In this document: positions 32,701-41,593 of the stretch, piece after piece
How the letters are laid out: every line of letters starts with the position of its first letter
How positions within the stretch are numbered: the first letter of the stretch is position 1
Assembly (NCBI GenBank): GCA_035274845.1
Contig: DATENU010000010.1
Coordinates: 1 to 64,000 of the forward strand
Length of the DNA stretch: 64,000 nucleotides
Direction: 5' to 3'
Source of the DNA: Chthoniobacterales bacterium
Lineage (GTDB): Bacteria; Verrucomicrobiota; Verrucomicrobiia; Chthoniobacterales; UBA10450
Program-made: the position numbers and the translations under genes
The notes under the pieces: model-generated
Told to the model about the DNA's origin: nothing
Seen by the model: only the letters and a program-made list of their open reading frames with translations
Database searches by the model: none

Positions 32701-35700
32701 GACCTCCAGGTTATGCTCGATCACGACGAGCGTGTTGCCGGCATCCACCAATCGCTGAAACAGCCGCATCAGGATTGCGACGTCGTCAAAATGCAGTCCG
32801 GTGGTCGGCTCGTCGAAGATGAACAGCTTTCCTGTCTCTGCGTTCGGCTCTCCGATTTCGGTCAGATGACGGACCAATTTCAACCGCTGCGATTCGCCGC
32901 CGGAAAGGGTATTGAGCGGCTGACCCAACCGCAGATATCCGAGCCCGACCTCATCGAGAACGTCGAGTTTGTCGCCGAGCGTTTTCGATTCGCCGATTTG
33001 GGCGAAGAATTGAATCGCCTCGCCGACCGTCATCTCCAGGATGTCGTGGATCGATTTGCCGTAAACCTTGACCCGGAGCACATGCGGCTGGAACCGGCGC
33101 CCTTCGCACTCGGCGCAACGCACATAAAGATCGCTCAGAAATTGCATCTCGATCTTCTCAAAGCCTGTCCCGCAACAGCGCTCGCAACGGCCGCTGCCTG
33201 AGTTGAAAGAGAACGCGCTTGCGGTCAGACCTTGCGCCATCGCTTCGTTCTGGGCGGCAAACATTTCCCGGACGCGATCGTAAAGCCCGAGGTAAAGAAT
33301 CGGGGTCGAGCGCGGGGTGCGGGCCAACTGTGACTGATCGACCATCACGACCTCGCCGATTCGATGCGCGCCCGTGACCGATTTGGCCGCGCCCGGCTCC
33401 TGGTCGCTCGATTGCCCTTTTGCCAGGATCAGGTGCCGGTAAAGCACGTCGTGGATGAGCGTCGATTTGCCGGACCCGGAAACACCGGTGACGCAGTTGA
33501 AAATGCCGAGCGGAATTTCGACGTCGATATTCTTCAGGTTGTGCTCTCGGGCCCCGGCAATCTTGACCGCGCTGGACGATTTGCGGCGAGTCTTTGGAAC
33601 GGGCACGCGCTGCTTGCCGGACAGATAGGCGCGCGTCAGTGAAGGCGCGACATTGTCTCGGGTAGGGTGGGCATCTTGCCCGCCGGTTTCGGCATCTTGC
33701 CGAAATAGTCTTTCCTCTTCTGGTGACCGCCGAGAATTTTGCGAACGCGAGACGCCTTCGCCGGCGGGCGAGACGCCCACCCTACCCGAGACAAAATCAC
33801 GCAACGCTCCACTGAAAACCAACTCCCCGCCGTATTCACCCCGGCCCGGCCCGATATCGACAATATTGTCGGACGCACGAATGATTGCTCCCTCGTGTTC
33901 GACCACGAGCAACGTGTTCCCCTTGTCGCGGAGATCGTGCATGACGCGCACGAGCCGGCCGACGTCGCGCGGATGAAGCCCTACGCTCGGCTCGTCCATG
34001 ACGAAGAGCGTGTTCACGAGCGACGCGCCCAGGCAGGTGGTGAGGTTTACCCGCTGCACTTCGCCGCCGCTCAAGGTCCGCGTTGAACGATCGAGAGTGA
34101 GATAGCCAAGACCGACTTCGCAAAGATAACGGAGCCGGGCGACCACTTCGTTCCGCAACATTTGGGCGGTCGAATCGTCAGGCAGCAGAATCAGGTCGGC
34201 GAACAGCTTTTGAGCATCGCAGATAGGAAGCAGCGTTACTTCCGGCAACGTCCGTGCGATCTCTCGCGTCTTCTGGAGCGGCGGTCTCTGACCGTCGCCG
34301 CCCGGGTTCTGTTGCCCATTTCGACGGTCAGGGACCGCCGCTCCAGGACCTGGCGAGACGATCCGGTAATTGAGTGTCTCCGGCTGGAAACGACCTCCAT
34401 TACACGATGGGCAGGTTGTGTAAGCGCGATAACGACTGAGCAGCACGCGGACGTGCATTTTGTAGGTTTTGCTCTCGAGCCATTTGAAAAAGCCGCGGAC
34501 GCCGTACCAGCGATCGTTCTCGGCCAATTCCTCGACATCGGTGTCTTCATCGCGCGCTTCTCCATTGATCACGAAATCCTGGTCGGCCTTCGGCAGTTCT
34601 TCGAACGGGATCCGGACATCGATTTCGTTCCGCGCGCAGGCCCGCATCAGGTCGCGCTGGGATTCCCCCATTTCTTCGCCGCGAAAAACGCGGACCGCGC
34701 CCTGCGAAATCGAGAGCGATCGATCCGGGATCGCCTTGTTCAGGTCGATGGCGATCGTCCGTCCGAAGCCGCGGCATTCGGGACACGCGCCGAGGGGATT
34801 GTTGAAACTGAACAAGCCGGGAGTCGGGGGACGGATGTCGATGTCGCAATGAGCGCAATGCCAGCCAGTCGAGAACGGGAGTTCTCGGATTTTCGAATTG
34901 CGATTTTCCCCGCCTGCATCGCTACGCGAAGCGTTGCGGGCAGGGATTTTCGATTGCTCGGCAGAGAGCGCGATGACGTTGACGCGGTCTTTGCCGAAAC
35001 GGAGCGCGGTCTCGATCGCTTCTACAAGGCGAGCGCGGTTCGATTCCGAAATCGTGATTCGGTCCTGGATCACCTGCACGCGCGCACCGAGGCGCTTGAC
35101 CTTCTTGTCGGAATCGACGCGGACGATTTCGTTATCGATCCAGATGCGCAGGTAGCCCTGTTGCTGGATGAAATCGAAGAAGGCGCGCGGCTCCGTCTTG
35201 GGAGGGACTGCGACCCAGAAAGTGATTAAGACGGTCTCATCCTGACTGAAAAGTTGCGTAACCTGGTCCGCGATCGATTTCGCGGTTTCAGGCCGAATTT
35301 CGCGGCCGCAATTCGGGCAAAAGGCCCGGGCGATCCGCGGCATGAGGAGCTTCAGGTAGTCGTTAATCTCGGTCATCGTGCCGACGGTGGAACGCGAACT
35401 CTTCACCGGATTCGCCTGCTCAATCGCGATGGCCGGCGGGATGCCCCGGATTTCGTCCACCCGCGGTTTGTCCATCCGATCAAGGAACTGCCGCATGTAC
35501 GGACTGAAGGTCTCGACGTAACGGCGCTGGCCTTCCGCGTAGATGGTGTCGAAGGCCAGGCTCGATTTGCCGCTGCCGCTCGGGCCGGTGACGACAGTCA
35601 ATTTCCCGAGCGGAAGATCGAGGTCGATCCCTTTGAGATTGTTCTGGCGGGCTCCACGGATCTCCACGCAACCCCTATCGGGGGGCGCGGTCACGCATGG

Positions 35701-35724
35701 TTTTTCGGCGGTTTTCGAACCCAC
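29767..35724 (-). CDS. Double-length UvrA: two fused UvrA units with four ABC modules
   Basis: 1985 aa, about twice a normal UvrA. Four Walker A motifs are visible: GPSGSGKSS (about residue 47), GVSGSGKST (about 750), GLSGSGKST (about 1140) and GISGSGKST (about 1660). The matching signatures are [24 protein letters not shown] and LSGGEAQR. Both units have intact zinc modules (CAHC...CPEC, CERC...CAEC; CPGC...CEEC, CESC...CEDC). Each half should therefore be a complete DNA-damage-recognition ATPase, and the protein a covalent pseudo-dimer. Three palindromic repeat doublets lie inside the frame (residues about 460-485, 645-690, 1054-1106), the last exactly at the fusion junction. Fused UvrAs are known in related phyla; their role relative to canonical UvrA is unsettled. 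Confidence 0.92.
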   Translation of the reverse strand: MGSKTAEKPCVTAPPDRGCVEIRGARQNNLKGIDLDLPLGKLTVVTGPSGSGKSSLAFDTIYAEGQRRYVETFSPYMRQFLDRMDKPRVDEIRGIPPAIAIEQANPVKSSRSTVGTMTEINDYLKLLMPRIARAFCPNCGREIRPETAKSIADQVTQLFSQDETVLITFWVAVPPKTEPRAFFDFIQQQGYLRIWIDNEIVRVDSDKKVKRLGARVQVIQDRITISESNRARLVEAIETALRFGKDRVNVIALSAEQSKIPARNASRSDAGGENRNSKIRELPFSTGWHCAHCDIDIRPPTPGLFSFNNPLGACPECRGFGRTIAIDLNKAIPDRSLSISQGAVRVFRGEEMGESQRDLMRACARNEIDVRIPFEELPKADQDFVINGEARDEDTDVEELAENDRWYGVRGFFKWLESKTYKMHVRVLLSRYRAYTTCPSCNGGRFQPETLNYRIVSPGPGAAVPDRRNGQQNPGGDGQRPPLQKTREIARTLPEVTLLPICDAQKLFADLILLPDDSTAQMLRNEVVARLRYLCEVGLGYLTLDRSTRTLSGGEVQRVNLTTCLGASLVNTLFVMDEPSVGLHPRDVGRLVRVMHDLRDKGNTLLVVEHEGAIIRASDNIVDIGPGRGEYGGELVFSGALRDFVSGRVGVSPAGEGVSRSQNSRRSPEEERLFRQDAETGGQDAHPTRDNVAPSLTRAYLSGKQRVPVPKTRRKSSSAVKIAGAREHNLKNIDVEIPLGIFNCVTGVSGSGKSTLIHDVLYRHLILAKGQSSDQEPGAAKSVTGAHRIGEVVMVDQSQLARTPRSTPILYLGLYDRVREMFAAQNEAMAQGLTASAFSFNSGSGRCERCCGTGFEKIEMQFLSDLYVRCAECEGRRFQPHVLRVKVYGKSIHDILEMTVGEAIQFFAQIGESKTLGDKLDVLDEVGLGYLRLGQPLNTLSGGESQRLKLVRHLTEIGEPNAETGKLFIFDEPTTGLHFDDVAILMRLFQRLVDAGNTLVVIEHNLEVIKCADWIIDLGPEAGDEGGQLVAAGTPEAITKIEGSHTGRYLRPILSGRVGVSPADRRVSRRYPFEIAVDEILALRAAEVPPGKMPAAAGKMPTLPERNHAIKIHGAREHNLKDISLAIPREQMVVITGLSGSGKSTVAFDILFAEGQRRFLDSMSPYARQFVEQLEKPDVDLVEGVPPSVAIEQRVTRGGGKSTVATVTEVYHFLRLLFAKTGTQFCPDCDLPVEKQSVAAIVRQLETAVKRGPLKVLAPLVKARKGFHTDVARWAERQGFDTLFVDGQLIPVAQFRKLERFKEHTIDVVVGAIDARRILKARNLVQRALDIGRGTAHLLDSKHRLTVMSTEMSCPGCGRAFEELDPRLFSFNSPHGACEECGGFGEIWDRDKQTGNEDTGDSVLENELAAERESEWIDEEEAVPCPACHGSRLNPIARHVRLQGQTIDNFTALSAGEALGLIGKLRFRGNAKTVSDDLVPEISQRLRFMQNVGLGYLALGRSAKTLSGGESQRIRLAAQLGSNLRGVLYVLDEPTIGLHPRDNLRLLETLTALRQKGNSLVIVEHDEETMRRADHIIDLGPGAGLHGGEVVVQGTLADIEKHGGSETGRCLKNPLCHPTRSARRSLTEVEQWIEIRGARANNLKNVDVRFPVGRLSVITGISGSGKSTLMRSVLLPAVKEALKDKRNAQREFISQISGADAFETVYEVDQSPIGKTSRSTPATYIKVFDEIRKLYGQLPVSRVRGYSPSRFSFNTEGGRCESCAGQGAIKLEMSFLPSSYVPCEDCGGRRYNAQTLEVLYNGKSIGDVMEMTIEQAAAFFSANPKIARPLSLLVDTGLGYLKLGQPSPTLSGGEAQRLKLAIELTRGIGRAQNERIRKMRKPKSTLYLLEEPTIGLHMADVELLLNVLHRLVDEGNTVIVIEHNVTIMGEADYIVDMGPEAGAEGGEVVATGTPEEVAKNRVSRTAPFLRDVLKTKRRKVSSRAA
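32409..32564. repeat. REP-like doublet inside the double uvrA, at the fusion junction
   Basis: The left arm 32409-32437 starts TCTCGGGTAGGGTGGGCATC and matches the reverse complement of the right arm 32536-32564 at 27 of 29 positions. Each arm has a GTAG foot, an 8-bp stem (GGTGGGCA / TGCCCGCC with one G-T pair) and a 3-nt loop. The DNA between the arms is translated as the linker joining UvrA unit 1 to unit 2. Confidence 0.9.
33656..33791. repeat. REP-like doublet inside the double uvrA, unit 1, between ABC modules
   Basis: It has the same arm sequence as the element at 32409: left 33656-33684, right 33763-33791, inverted, with identical GTAG foot and stem. It encodes residues about 645-690, including [15 protein letters not shown] and QDAHPTR. 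The spacer between the arms differs from that of the other copy and contains a shorter palindrome (CGGCATCTTGCCG). Confidence 0.9.
34273..34346. repeat. REP-like doublet of a second type (GGAG foot) inside the double uvrA
   Basis: The left arm 34273-34297 and the right arm 34322-34346 match in inverted orientation at 24 of 25 positions. Each reads GGAG, then an 8-bp stem CGGCGGTC / GACCGTCG with a 3-nt loop. It encodes residues about 460-485 ([15 protein letters not shown] region), where ordinary UvrA proteins have a short loop. Confidence 0.9.
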
Positions 35725-35830
35725 CGGAGACTATCCGATTGCGCCGCACGCTTCGCAAATTTTCGCCCGAAAAGCAGATGAGGCGGGCTGTTGACGCGGA
35801 CCGTACCAACCGCCATCGTAGCTAATTGGA

Positions 35831-37240
35831 ATGAAGGCGCATTCCAATCTGGCGGGGGCGTTTACCCGCTTGTCCCAGCGGCCTCAAAAGCCGGTGAGAG
35901 AAAGGACGCCTTCTCCGGCCTCCTTCGGCAAATGCTTCATCGCATTGTCGCTTGCGATCGTCACCCTCACCCTCACCATCGCCAGGGCCGATGTCACGCC
36001 CGTTCCCCCGTTCACGGGCACCCACACCGAGACGTTCGAAGAGTTCGGCAGGCAGTTCTTTGACGACGACCAACAGATTCCCGTCTTCGGAGGGATCGCA
36101 ACCCTGTCTGGTCCCAGGCTGGAAACGGCCACCTCTAATCAGTTTTATATGTGCGTCTACTATGCGAGTCCGGTGGACGGAAGTTACTTCCTGGGGGCCG
36201 ACCAGACTGGCTCAAGCATGACGTTTTCTTTCTCGCAGCCGGTCTCGGCCTTCGGCGCATATTGGGCAAACCTCCCGGACATTAGAGGCTGTGGTGGTAT
36301 GGACACCTATTTTACCTTCCTGGACGCAGGGGGAAATGAATTGGGCACGGTAACATTTCCCGCTGGCCCCACTGCCAATTGGCACTGGCGCGGCTGGGAA
36401 TTCACGAGCCCCGTTAAGACCGTTATCGCTACCGGCGATTTTCTTCTCACCGATGCGATGCAAGTAAATGTCACGCTCGCAACCTCTCTTTCCAACATCT
36501 CGACGCGGTTGCGTGTGGGAACAGACGATAATGCGCTCATCGGTGGCTTCATCGTCAGTGGCACACAGCCAAAGAAAGTTCTGTTGCGCGCCATCGGTCC
36601 GTCGCTGCCCCTTACAGGAACGGTAACTAATCCAAGCCTGGAGCTGCGTGATTCTTCCGGCGGCCTGATTCGGTCGAACGATGATTGGCGCAGCGATCAG
36701 GAAGCCGAGATCGTCGCCACAGGGATCGCACCGAGCAACAATCTGGAGTCCGCCATCGTCGCTACCCTGCCTGCAAATGCGGGTTACACAGCCATCGTTC
36801 GCGGCGTGAACAACGGAACTGGGATTGGCTTGGTGGAAGCGTACGACCTGGACCGAACAGTCGATTCAAAGCTGGCCAATATCTCGACGCGAGGACTCGT
36901 CCTGACCGGTGACAACGTCATGATCGCGGGAACGATCGTGAGTGGCCAGACACCAGAGACGGTGGTTGTGCGAGCGATCGGTCCTTCCCTGCCGGTAGCC
37001 GGGAAATTGGAAGACCCGGTCTTGGAATTGCGCGATCAAAATGGTGCTTTGCTTCGGTCGAATGATAATTGGCGCAGCGATCAGGAAGCGGACATCCTGG
37101 CCACCACGCTGGCTCCGACCAATGACTTGGAATCCGCGATGGTGGAGACGCTGCCGGCAAATGCGAGTTACACTGCAATTGTGCGCGGGGTTAACAACAC
37201 GACCGGCGTGGCCCTGGTCGAAGTCTACGCCCTCAATTAA
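35831..37240 (+). CDS. Secreted protein with a duplicated C-terminal beta domain
   Basis: 469 aa, divergent from the double uvrA. A long basic N-region precedes a signal-like helix (about 38-54, CFIALSLAIVTLTLTIA). Residues about 57-215 are an extracellular beta-sandwich-like domain (VSAFGAYWANLPD, WHWRGWEFTSP). Residues about 222-346 and 347-469 are two copies of one domain sharing RAIGPSLP, LELRD, RSNDxWRSDQEA, LESA, LPANA and YTAIVRGVNN. I recognise this repeat as frequent in secreted verrucomicrobial proteins, often at the C-terminus, but know no function. An adhesion or matrix role is conjecture. Confidence 0.72.
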   Translation: MKAHSNLAGAFTRLSQRPQKPVRERTPSPASFGKCFIALSLAIVTLTLTIARADVTPVPPFTGTHTETFEEFGRQFFDDDQQIPVFGGIATLSGPRLETATSNQFYMCVYYASPVDGSYFLGADQTGSSMTFSFSQPVSAFGAYWANLPDIRGCGGMDTYFTFLDAGGNELGTVTFPAGPTANWHWRGWEFTSPVKTVIATGDFLLTDAMQVNVTLATSLSNISTRLRVGTDDNALIGGFIVSGTQPKKVLLRAIGPSLPLTGTVTNPSLELRDSSGGLIRSNDDWRSDQEAEIVATGIAPSNNLESAIVATLPANAGYTAIVRGVNNGTGIGLVEAYDLDRTVDSKLANISTRGLVLTGDNVMIAGTIVSGQTPETVVVRAIGPSLPVAGKLEDPVLELRDQNGALLRSNDNWRSDQEADILATTLAPTNDLESAMVETLPANASYTAIVRGVNNTTGVALVEVYALN

Positions 37241-37296
37241 GAGAATCGCCCTCCGGCGCTACGGGGAAAAAAGCGTTCCGCGAACTGGTAGACCAA

Positions 37297-39105
37297 TTAC
37301 GCGTCGAACCGCTGCGCCACCTTCTCCCGCTCGGTCAGGAGTCGCTCTGGCATGTCGGGTTTGAGCGTCTCGAAAAATTTTGCCTGGCCTTCGAGTTCGT
37401 TCTTCCACTCGTCAGGTTTGATAGAGAAGAGCTCTCGCATCGTCTCGCGGGTAATGTCCATTTCCGCGAGATCGAGATCTTCCGGGCGCGGAATGACGCC
37501 GATCTCCGTTTCCGCGCCGCCACCCTGGCCTTCGCAGCGGTCGATGATCCATTTCAGGACGCGCATGTTTTCGCCGAATCCGGGCCACATAAATTTTCCG
37601 TCGCTGCCTTTGCGGAACCAGTTTACGTGAAAGATGAGCGGCGGATTTTTCAAGCGCGGCCCGATCTCGAGCCAGTGCTGAAAATACCGGCCCATGTTGT
37701 ATCCGCAGAAGGGCAGCATCGCCATCGGATCGCGCCGGACCTGGCCGAGTCCACCAACGGCCGCCGCCGTCATTTCAGACGCCATCGTGGCTCCGATGTA
37801 GGTCCCGTGCTCCCAATCGCGCGCCTGGAAGACCAGCGGCATCGTGTCGCTTCGCCGTCCGCCAAAAATGATGGCGCTGATCGGAACGCCCTCGCCTTTT
37901 TCCACGTCGGGATCGAGCGCCGGGTTGTTCCGCATCGGGACCGCGAACCGGCTGTTCGCATGCGCGGCCTTCTCTTTTGAAGCAGGCGTCCAATCATTCC
38001 CGCGCCAGTCGATCAGATGATCGGGAACCGCGCCGTCCTTCCCTTCCCACCAGACATCGCCGTCGTCGGTGAGCGCGACGTTGGTATAAAGCGTGTCGCG
38101 CTCGATCGATTTCATCGCGTTCGAATTCGATTTGTAACTCGTCCCGGGCACGACGCCGAAGTAGCCGTTCTCCGGATTGACCGCATAGAGCCGCCCATCC
38201 TTCCCGATCTGCATCCAGGCGATGTCGTCGCCGATCGTCGTCACCTTCCAGCCCTTGAAATGCGGCGGCGGAATGAGCATCGCGAAATTCGTTTTGCCGC
38301 AGGCGCTCGGGAACGCCGCCGCGACATAATGCTTGCGCCCGTCCGGAGCTTCCACCCCCAGGATCAGCATATGCTCGGCGAGCCAGCCCTGCTTCTTCGC
38401 CAGATAGGAACCGATGCGAAGGGCGAGGCATTTCTTGCTCAATAAGACGTTGCCGCCATAACCGGAACCGACCGAAATGATCGTGTTGTCCTGCGGAAAA
38501 TGACAGATGAGCCGCCGCTCCGGATTTATGTCGAGAAGAGAATGAACGCCGCGATTCCATTCCGCCTTCGGATCCGCGCCGAGTCGCCGCACCGCGACCG
38601 ATCCCATCCGCGTCATGATTCGCATACTCAGGACGACATAAATGGAATCCGTGATTTCGAACCCGACTTTGGTGAGCGACGAATCCGGCGGTCCCATGAT
38701 GTAGGGCACCACGAACATCGTCCGGCCACGCATCGCTCCGCCCAGCATGGTGTGCAATTTTGTGTAGGTCTCCGCCGGTGCCGCCCAGTTATTTGTCGGA
38801 CCCGCTTCCTCCCTGGTGGGAGTGCAGATGAGGGTAAATTGCTCGACGCGCGCCACGTCGTTTGGATTAGAGCGATGCAAATACGAGCGCGGCTTCTTTT
38901 GCTCGTTCAGCTTGAGGACAATGCCCTGGCGCTGCGCCTGTTCGAGAAGCCAGCTATTTTCTTCTTCGGACCCGTCGCACCAGAAAATGTTTTCGGGCTC
39001 CGTCAGCCGGGCGACTTCCTGGACCCAATCGAGCACCGCCGGGTTGCTCGGCTTGGAGGCTCCGATTCCTTCCGGCGGGGCAATGGCTGGCGCGAGATTT
39101 TCCAT
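37297..39105 (-). CDS. pckG: Phosphoenolpyruvate carboxykinase (GTP)
   Basis: 602 aa, typical for the GTP-dependent enzyme. Signatures are AAFPSACGKTNFAMLIPP (P-loop with the hyperreactive Cys, about 265-282), VTTIGDDIAWM (kinase-2, metal Asp), FGGRRSDTMPLVFQA, and HVNWFRKGSDGKFMWPGFGE near 490-510. The enzyme interconverts oxaloacetate and PEP in gluconeogenesis, in the cytoplasm. The upstream region holds a REP-like doublet (39195-39290) instead of an obvious promoter. Confidence 0.96.
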   Translation of the reverse strand: MENLAPAIAPPEGIGASKPSNPAVLDWVQEVARLTEPENIFWCDGSEEENSWLLEQAQRQGIVLKLNEQKKPRSYLHRSNPNDVARVEQFTLICTPTREEAGPTNNWAAPAETYTKLHTMLGGAMRGRTMFVVPYIMGPPDSSLTKVGFEITDSIYVVLSMRIMTRMGSVAVRRLGADPKAEWNRGVHSLLDINPERRLICHFPQDNTIISVGSGYGGNVLLSKKCLALRIGSYLAKKQGWLAEHMLILGVEAPDGRKHYVAAAFPSACGKTNFAMLIPPPHFKGWKVTTIGDDIAWMQIGKDGRLYAVNPENGYFGVVPGTSYKSNSNAMKSIERDTLYTNVALTDDGDVWWEGKDGAVPDHLIDWRGNDWTPASKEKAAHANSRFAVPMRNNPALDPDVEKGEGVPISAIIFGGRRSDTMPLVFQARDWEHGTYIGATMASEMTAAAVGGLGQVRRDPMAMLPFCGYNMGRYFQHWLEIGPRLKNPPLIFHVNWFRKGSDGKFMWPGFGENMRVLKWIIDRCEGQGGGAETEIGVIPRPEDLDLAEMDITRETMRELFSIKPDEWKNELEGQAKFFETLKPDMPERLLTEREKVAQRFDA

Positions 39106-39194
39106 GGTTCCCGCCTTGCGTCACAGGCAAAGGCCGCAAGCCGGATTGTCATTTTCTCCGCTTCAGGCTCTTGTCCAAGCAAATTTTCGCTGAT

Positions 39195-39290
39195 GGAGAC
39201 GGCCTGCCCCCAGGCCGTGGCCGCAAGCGTCGAAGATTGATACCCCCCCTTTTAGAGAGCCGCCCCACGGCCTGAGGGCAGGCCGCCTCC
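39195..39290. repeat. REP-like doublet with GGAG feet between divergent pckG and rhomboid-like genes
   Basis: The left arm 39195-39220 is GGAG, then ACGGCCTG, loop CCCC, CAGGCCGT. The right arm 39265-39290 on the other strand is GGAG, then GCGGCCTG, loop CCCT, CAGGCCGT. The arms agree at 24 of 26 positions. The element occupies about 40 percent of the 234-bp divergent intergenic region and would lie in both 5' leaders. Confidence 0.87.
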
Positions 39291-39339
39291 AAACTAGAAC
39301 ATCGCTTGCGCGCCATGCGGGCGCGCATTTAGTTGCCTC

Positions 39340-40197
39340 ATGTTTGGAGTCACCACCTCGGATGACTACAAGCCGGTGACATGGGTGGGGCGTCATCCGG
39401 TCGACGTCACGACTTTACTCGTCGGCGTCCATGTCCTCTTGATGGTCCTGACCTGCTTCCTGGTCGCGTTCGGCGGTGGCTCTATCTTGAACGTGGCCAT
39501 GTTCGACAGCGCTCAGGTGCTGGTCTACGGACGCGTCTGGCAGATCGTGACCTACGCTTTCGTCCATGCGCCCTACTCCGCCTACGCGCTGCTTTGGTTC
39601 GTGGTCGAAATGTATATGCTTTTCGCGTTTGGCCGGGAGGTGGAGCGCTTTATCGGCCGGCGCGCGTTCCTCATTCTTTACGGCTTGCTTCTCTGGATCC
39701 CGACGGTGTTTCTCCTCCTGGCGGGGCTTTGGGGAAGGTTCGGCGTGGCCGGCTCCGCCGCGCTCCATTTCGGCGTTTTTATCGCCTTCGCTTCCATTTA
39801 TCCGCACGTCGAAATGTTTTTCCTCCGAATCCAGGTCAAATGGATTGCGCTCATTCTGACGGGTATCGGCACGCTGGCGGCTTTCGCAAATCACGATTGG
39901 GCCAGCATCATCATTCTGTGGACTACGGTGGCGACGGCGTTCTTTTTCATTCGGTTGCGCGGAGTTGGCCCGGAGCTCGTCTGGTGGGACAACCTGAAAG
40001 CGCGCTGGCAACCGAAGCCGAAATTCCACGTGGTCCCGCGGTCAGCACCCCGCCGTGTCGTCGAGCCGGAAAATATTCACGAATCCATCGACCCCGTGCT
40101 GGACAAGATATCGAAGCAAGGAATCAACAGCCTGACTGCTTCGGAAAGACGAGCCCTCGACCGGGCCAGAAATCGGCTCCTAAAAAAACCGCAGTAA
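39340..40197 (+). CDS. Rhomboid-like membrane protein, apparently lacking the catalytic serine
   Basis: 285 aa, six predicted membrane helices (residues about 25-195) and a soluble tail of about 85 residues. The tail ends with INSLTASERRALDRARNRL, a motif I associate with the C-terminus of bacterial rhomboid-family proteins. The first helices and the loop (VWQIVTYAFVHAPYSAYALL) match rhomboid L1/TM2. At the active-site helix, proteases have G-x-S-G; here the segment reads FGVAGSAALHFG, so the serine position is Ala. A His remains in AFANHDWAS. It is therefore likely a pseudoprotease, unless the adjacent Ser serves. Confidence 0.65.
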   Translation: MFGVTTSDDYKPVTWVGRHPVDVTTLLVGVHVLLMVLTCFLVAFGGGSILNVAMFDSAQVLVYGRVWQIVTYAFVHAPYSAYALLWFVVEMYMLFAFGREVERFIGRRAFLILYGLLLWIPTVFLLLAGLWGRFGVAGSAALHFGVFIAFASIYPHVEMFFLRIQVKWIALILTGIGTLAAFANHDWASIIILWTTVATAFFFIRLRGVGPELVWWDNLKARWQPKPKFHVVPRSAPRRVVEPENIHESIDPVLDKISKQGINSLTASERRALDRARNRLLKKPQ

Positions 40198-40250
40198 GCA
40201 ACGTTCGGAGGCCGTTGAATGGGCCCGACGCGGCAGGCGCCCTCCCGGCT

Positions 40251-40718
40251 TCACTTCACTTCGAGCGACCCGGCCCGCAACAGCTCGACAAACTCTTCGG
40301 GCGTCGTCGCGGCCATCAGGGCAGCGCGGCGCTCCTTGTCTTTCACGACCCGGGCCAGCGCTCCCACGCAGATAAGATAATCGGTTACCATTCGCTGCGG
40401 GACACCGATCAAAAAAATTAGATGCACCGGCTCATTCGAATAGCCGAACGGGATTCCGGGCGTGCTCCGGCCAATGCCCAGAACGATTCGATCCACCAGA
40501 TTTGTGCGCGCGTGGGGGAACGCGATGCCTTCCCCGGTGTTGGTGGAAGTCCGGCCTTCGCGTTCCATCACAGCGTCGGCCAGCTTGTAGAAGTCATTGA
40601 CGCGCCCGTTGTCGCGCAAAAGCTGCACAATCTCGAGAATCGCCTCGGCGGCGGTAGCTTCGTGCAGTTCCAGCGAGACCTGTTTGGGATCGAGAATTTC
40701 GGAGAGCAGCGCGGGCAT
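40251..40718 (-). CDS. PTS IIA component, PtsN/fructose type
   Basis: 155 aa, a single EIIA(Fru/Ntr)-fold domain. The phospho-accepting histidine is H69 in the motif EGIAFPHARTN. Other conserved parts are LLRDNGRVNDFYKLADAVME, HLIFLIGVPQR and a C-terminal EEFVELLR. With no IIB or IIC gene next to it, it is more likely a regulatory (PtsN-like) phosphocarrier than a sugar transporter subunit. It is convergent with the rhomboid-like gene. Confidence 0.88.
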   Translation of the reverse strand: MPALLSEILDPKQVSLELHEATAAEAILEIVQLLRDNGRVNDFYKLADAVMEREGRTSTNTGEGIAFPHARTNLVDRIVLGIGRSTPGIPFGYSNEPVHLIFLIGVPQRMVTDYLICVGALARVVKDKERRAALMAATTPEEFVELLRAGSLEVK

Positions 40719-40786
40719 TGGGAAAACGCTTGAGCGATTGATTGGATTGACGGAGCAATCCGAGTTATCGAATTATTCACTAACTC

Positions 40787-41506
40787 GTGGCAACTCAAAA
40801 CAATCCCGGCGGGACGACGGACGAAGCGACGATCTCGTGGCAGAAGAGTCTCTACGACCCGGGCTACGTCAATGCGATGTCCCACTTCTATCGGGGCGAG
40901 CTGGGGCGGATCATGGTCTGGCGACAACGTCTCGACATCACGACAAATTGGGCGATCACCAGCAGCACGGCCATTATCACGATCGCGTTTTCCAATCGCG
41001 AGGTGCCTCACATCATCTTCTTTTTCAACCTGGCGATTGTCTGGGTAATGCTCTGGATCGAAGCGCGGCGTTACCGGTTTTACGACGCCTTCCGGGCCCG
41101 GGTCCGCATGCTGGAAGCGCACTTTCTCGTCCCCATGGTGATGGAGAATCGCGAGATGCTTCAGGGCGAATGGAAAAAGCTGGTCTGCGAAGATCTGATT
41201 CTGCCCTCGTTCAAGATCTCGAAACTCGAAGCGGTGGGGCGACGCCTGAAACGGAATTACGTTTTCATTTTCATCCTCATCATGGTCGCGTGGGTGACAA
41301 AGATTTTCCTGCACGCCTCGATGACGCTGGATGGGCTGCCGGCTTTCTACCGGGCGATGCGCGTCGGCCATATCCCGTCGTGGCTGGTCGCCTTCATCTT
41401 CGTCGGCACCCTGGTGAGCGTGATCGGGATCACGATTTACGTCGGCAAAAAGACGACCGGCGAAGTTTCGGAATTCCGCACCCATCGGTCGCTGTGGAAG
41501 ATCTAA
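40787..41506 (+). CDS. DUF2270-type integral membrane protein
   Basis: 239 aa with a GTG start. It contains the DUF2270-like opening (FYRGELGRIMVWRQRLDITT, then NWAITSSTAIITIAF). Four hydrophobic helices lie at about 60-78, 84-100, 165-182 and 205-225. Between helices 2 and 3 is a cytoplasmic stretch (EARRYRFYDAFRARVRMLEA). The function of the family is unknown. It is followed by mazG after a repeat-bearing gap. Confidence 0.78.
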   Translation: MATQNNPGGTTDEATISWQKSLYDPGYVNAMSHFYRGELGRIMVWRQRLDITTNWAITSSTAIITIAFSNREVPHIIFFFNLAIVWVMLWIEARRYRFYDAFRARVRMLEAHFLVPMVMENREMLQGEWKKLVCEDLILPSFKISKLEAVGRRLKRNYVFIFILIMVAWVTKIFLHASMTLDGLPAFYRAMRVGHIPSWLVAFIFVGTLVSVIGITIYVGKKTTGEVSEFRTHRSLWKI

Positions 41507-41511
41507 AGAAG

Positions 41512-41593
41512 TGAATGGCACCGGTGATCAGTGAATAGGTCCCAAACGCCCGCAATGGCTGAGTCTGTTCACCAGTCACCTGTCCCCGATCAC
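41512..41593. repeat. Imperfect inverted repeat spanning the mazG start
   Basis: The left arm (about 41513-41537, GTGAATGGCACCGGTGATCA and following) and the right arm (about 41569-41593, read on the minus strand as AAGTGATCGGGGACAGGTGA) are related inverted copies. The right arm lies within the first codons of mazG, so it supplies part of the N-terminal peptide (QSPVPDHF region). Confidence 0.5.

Noticed and set aside
34162..35229. 355-codon + strand frame opposite the double uvrA
   Set aside because: Antisense to conserved UvrA motifs and without any fold-like sequence of its own.
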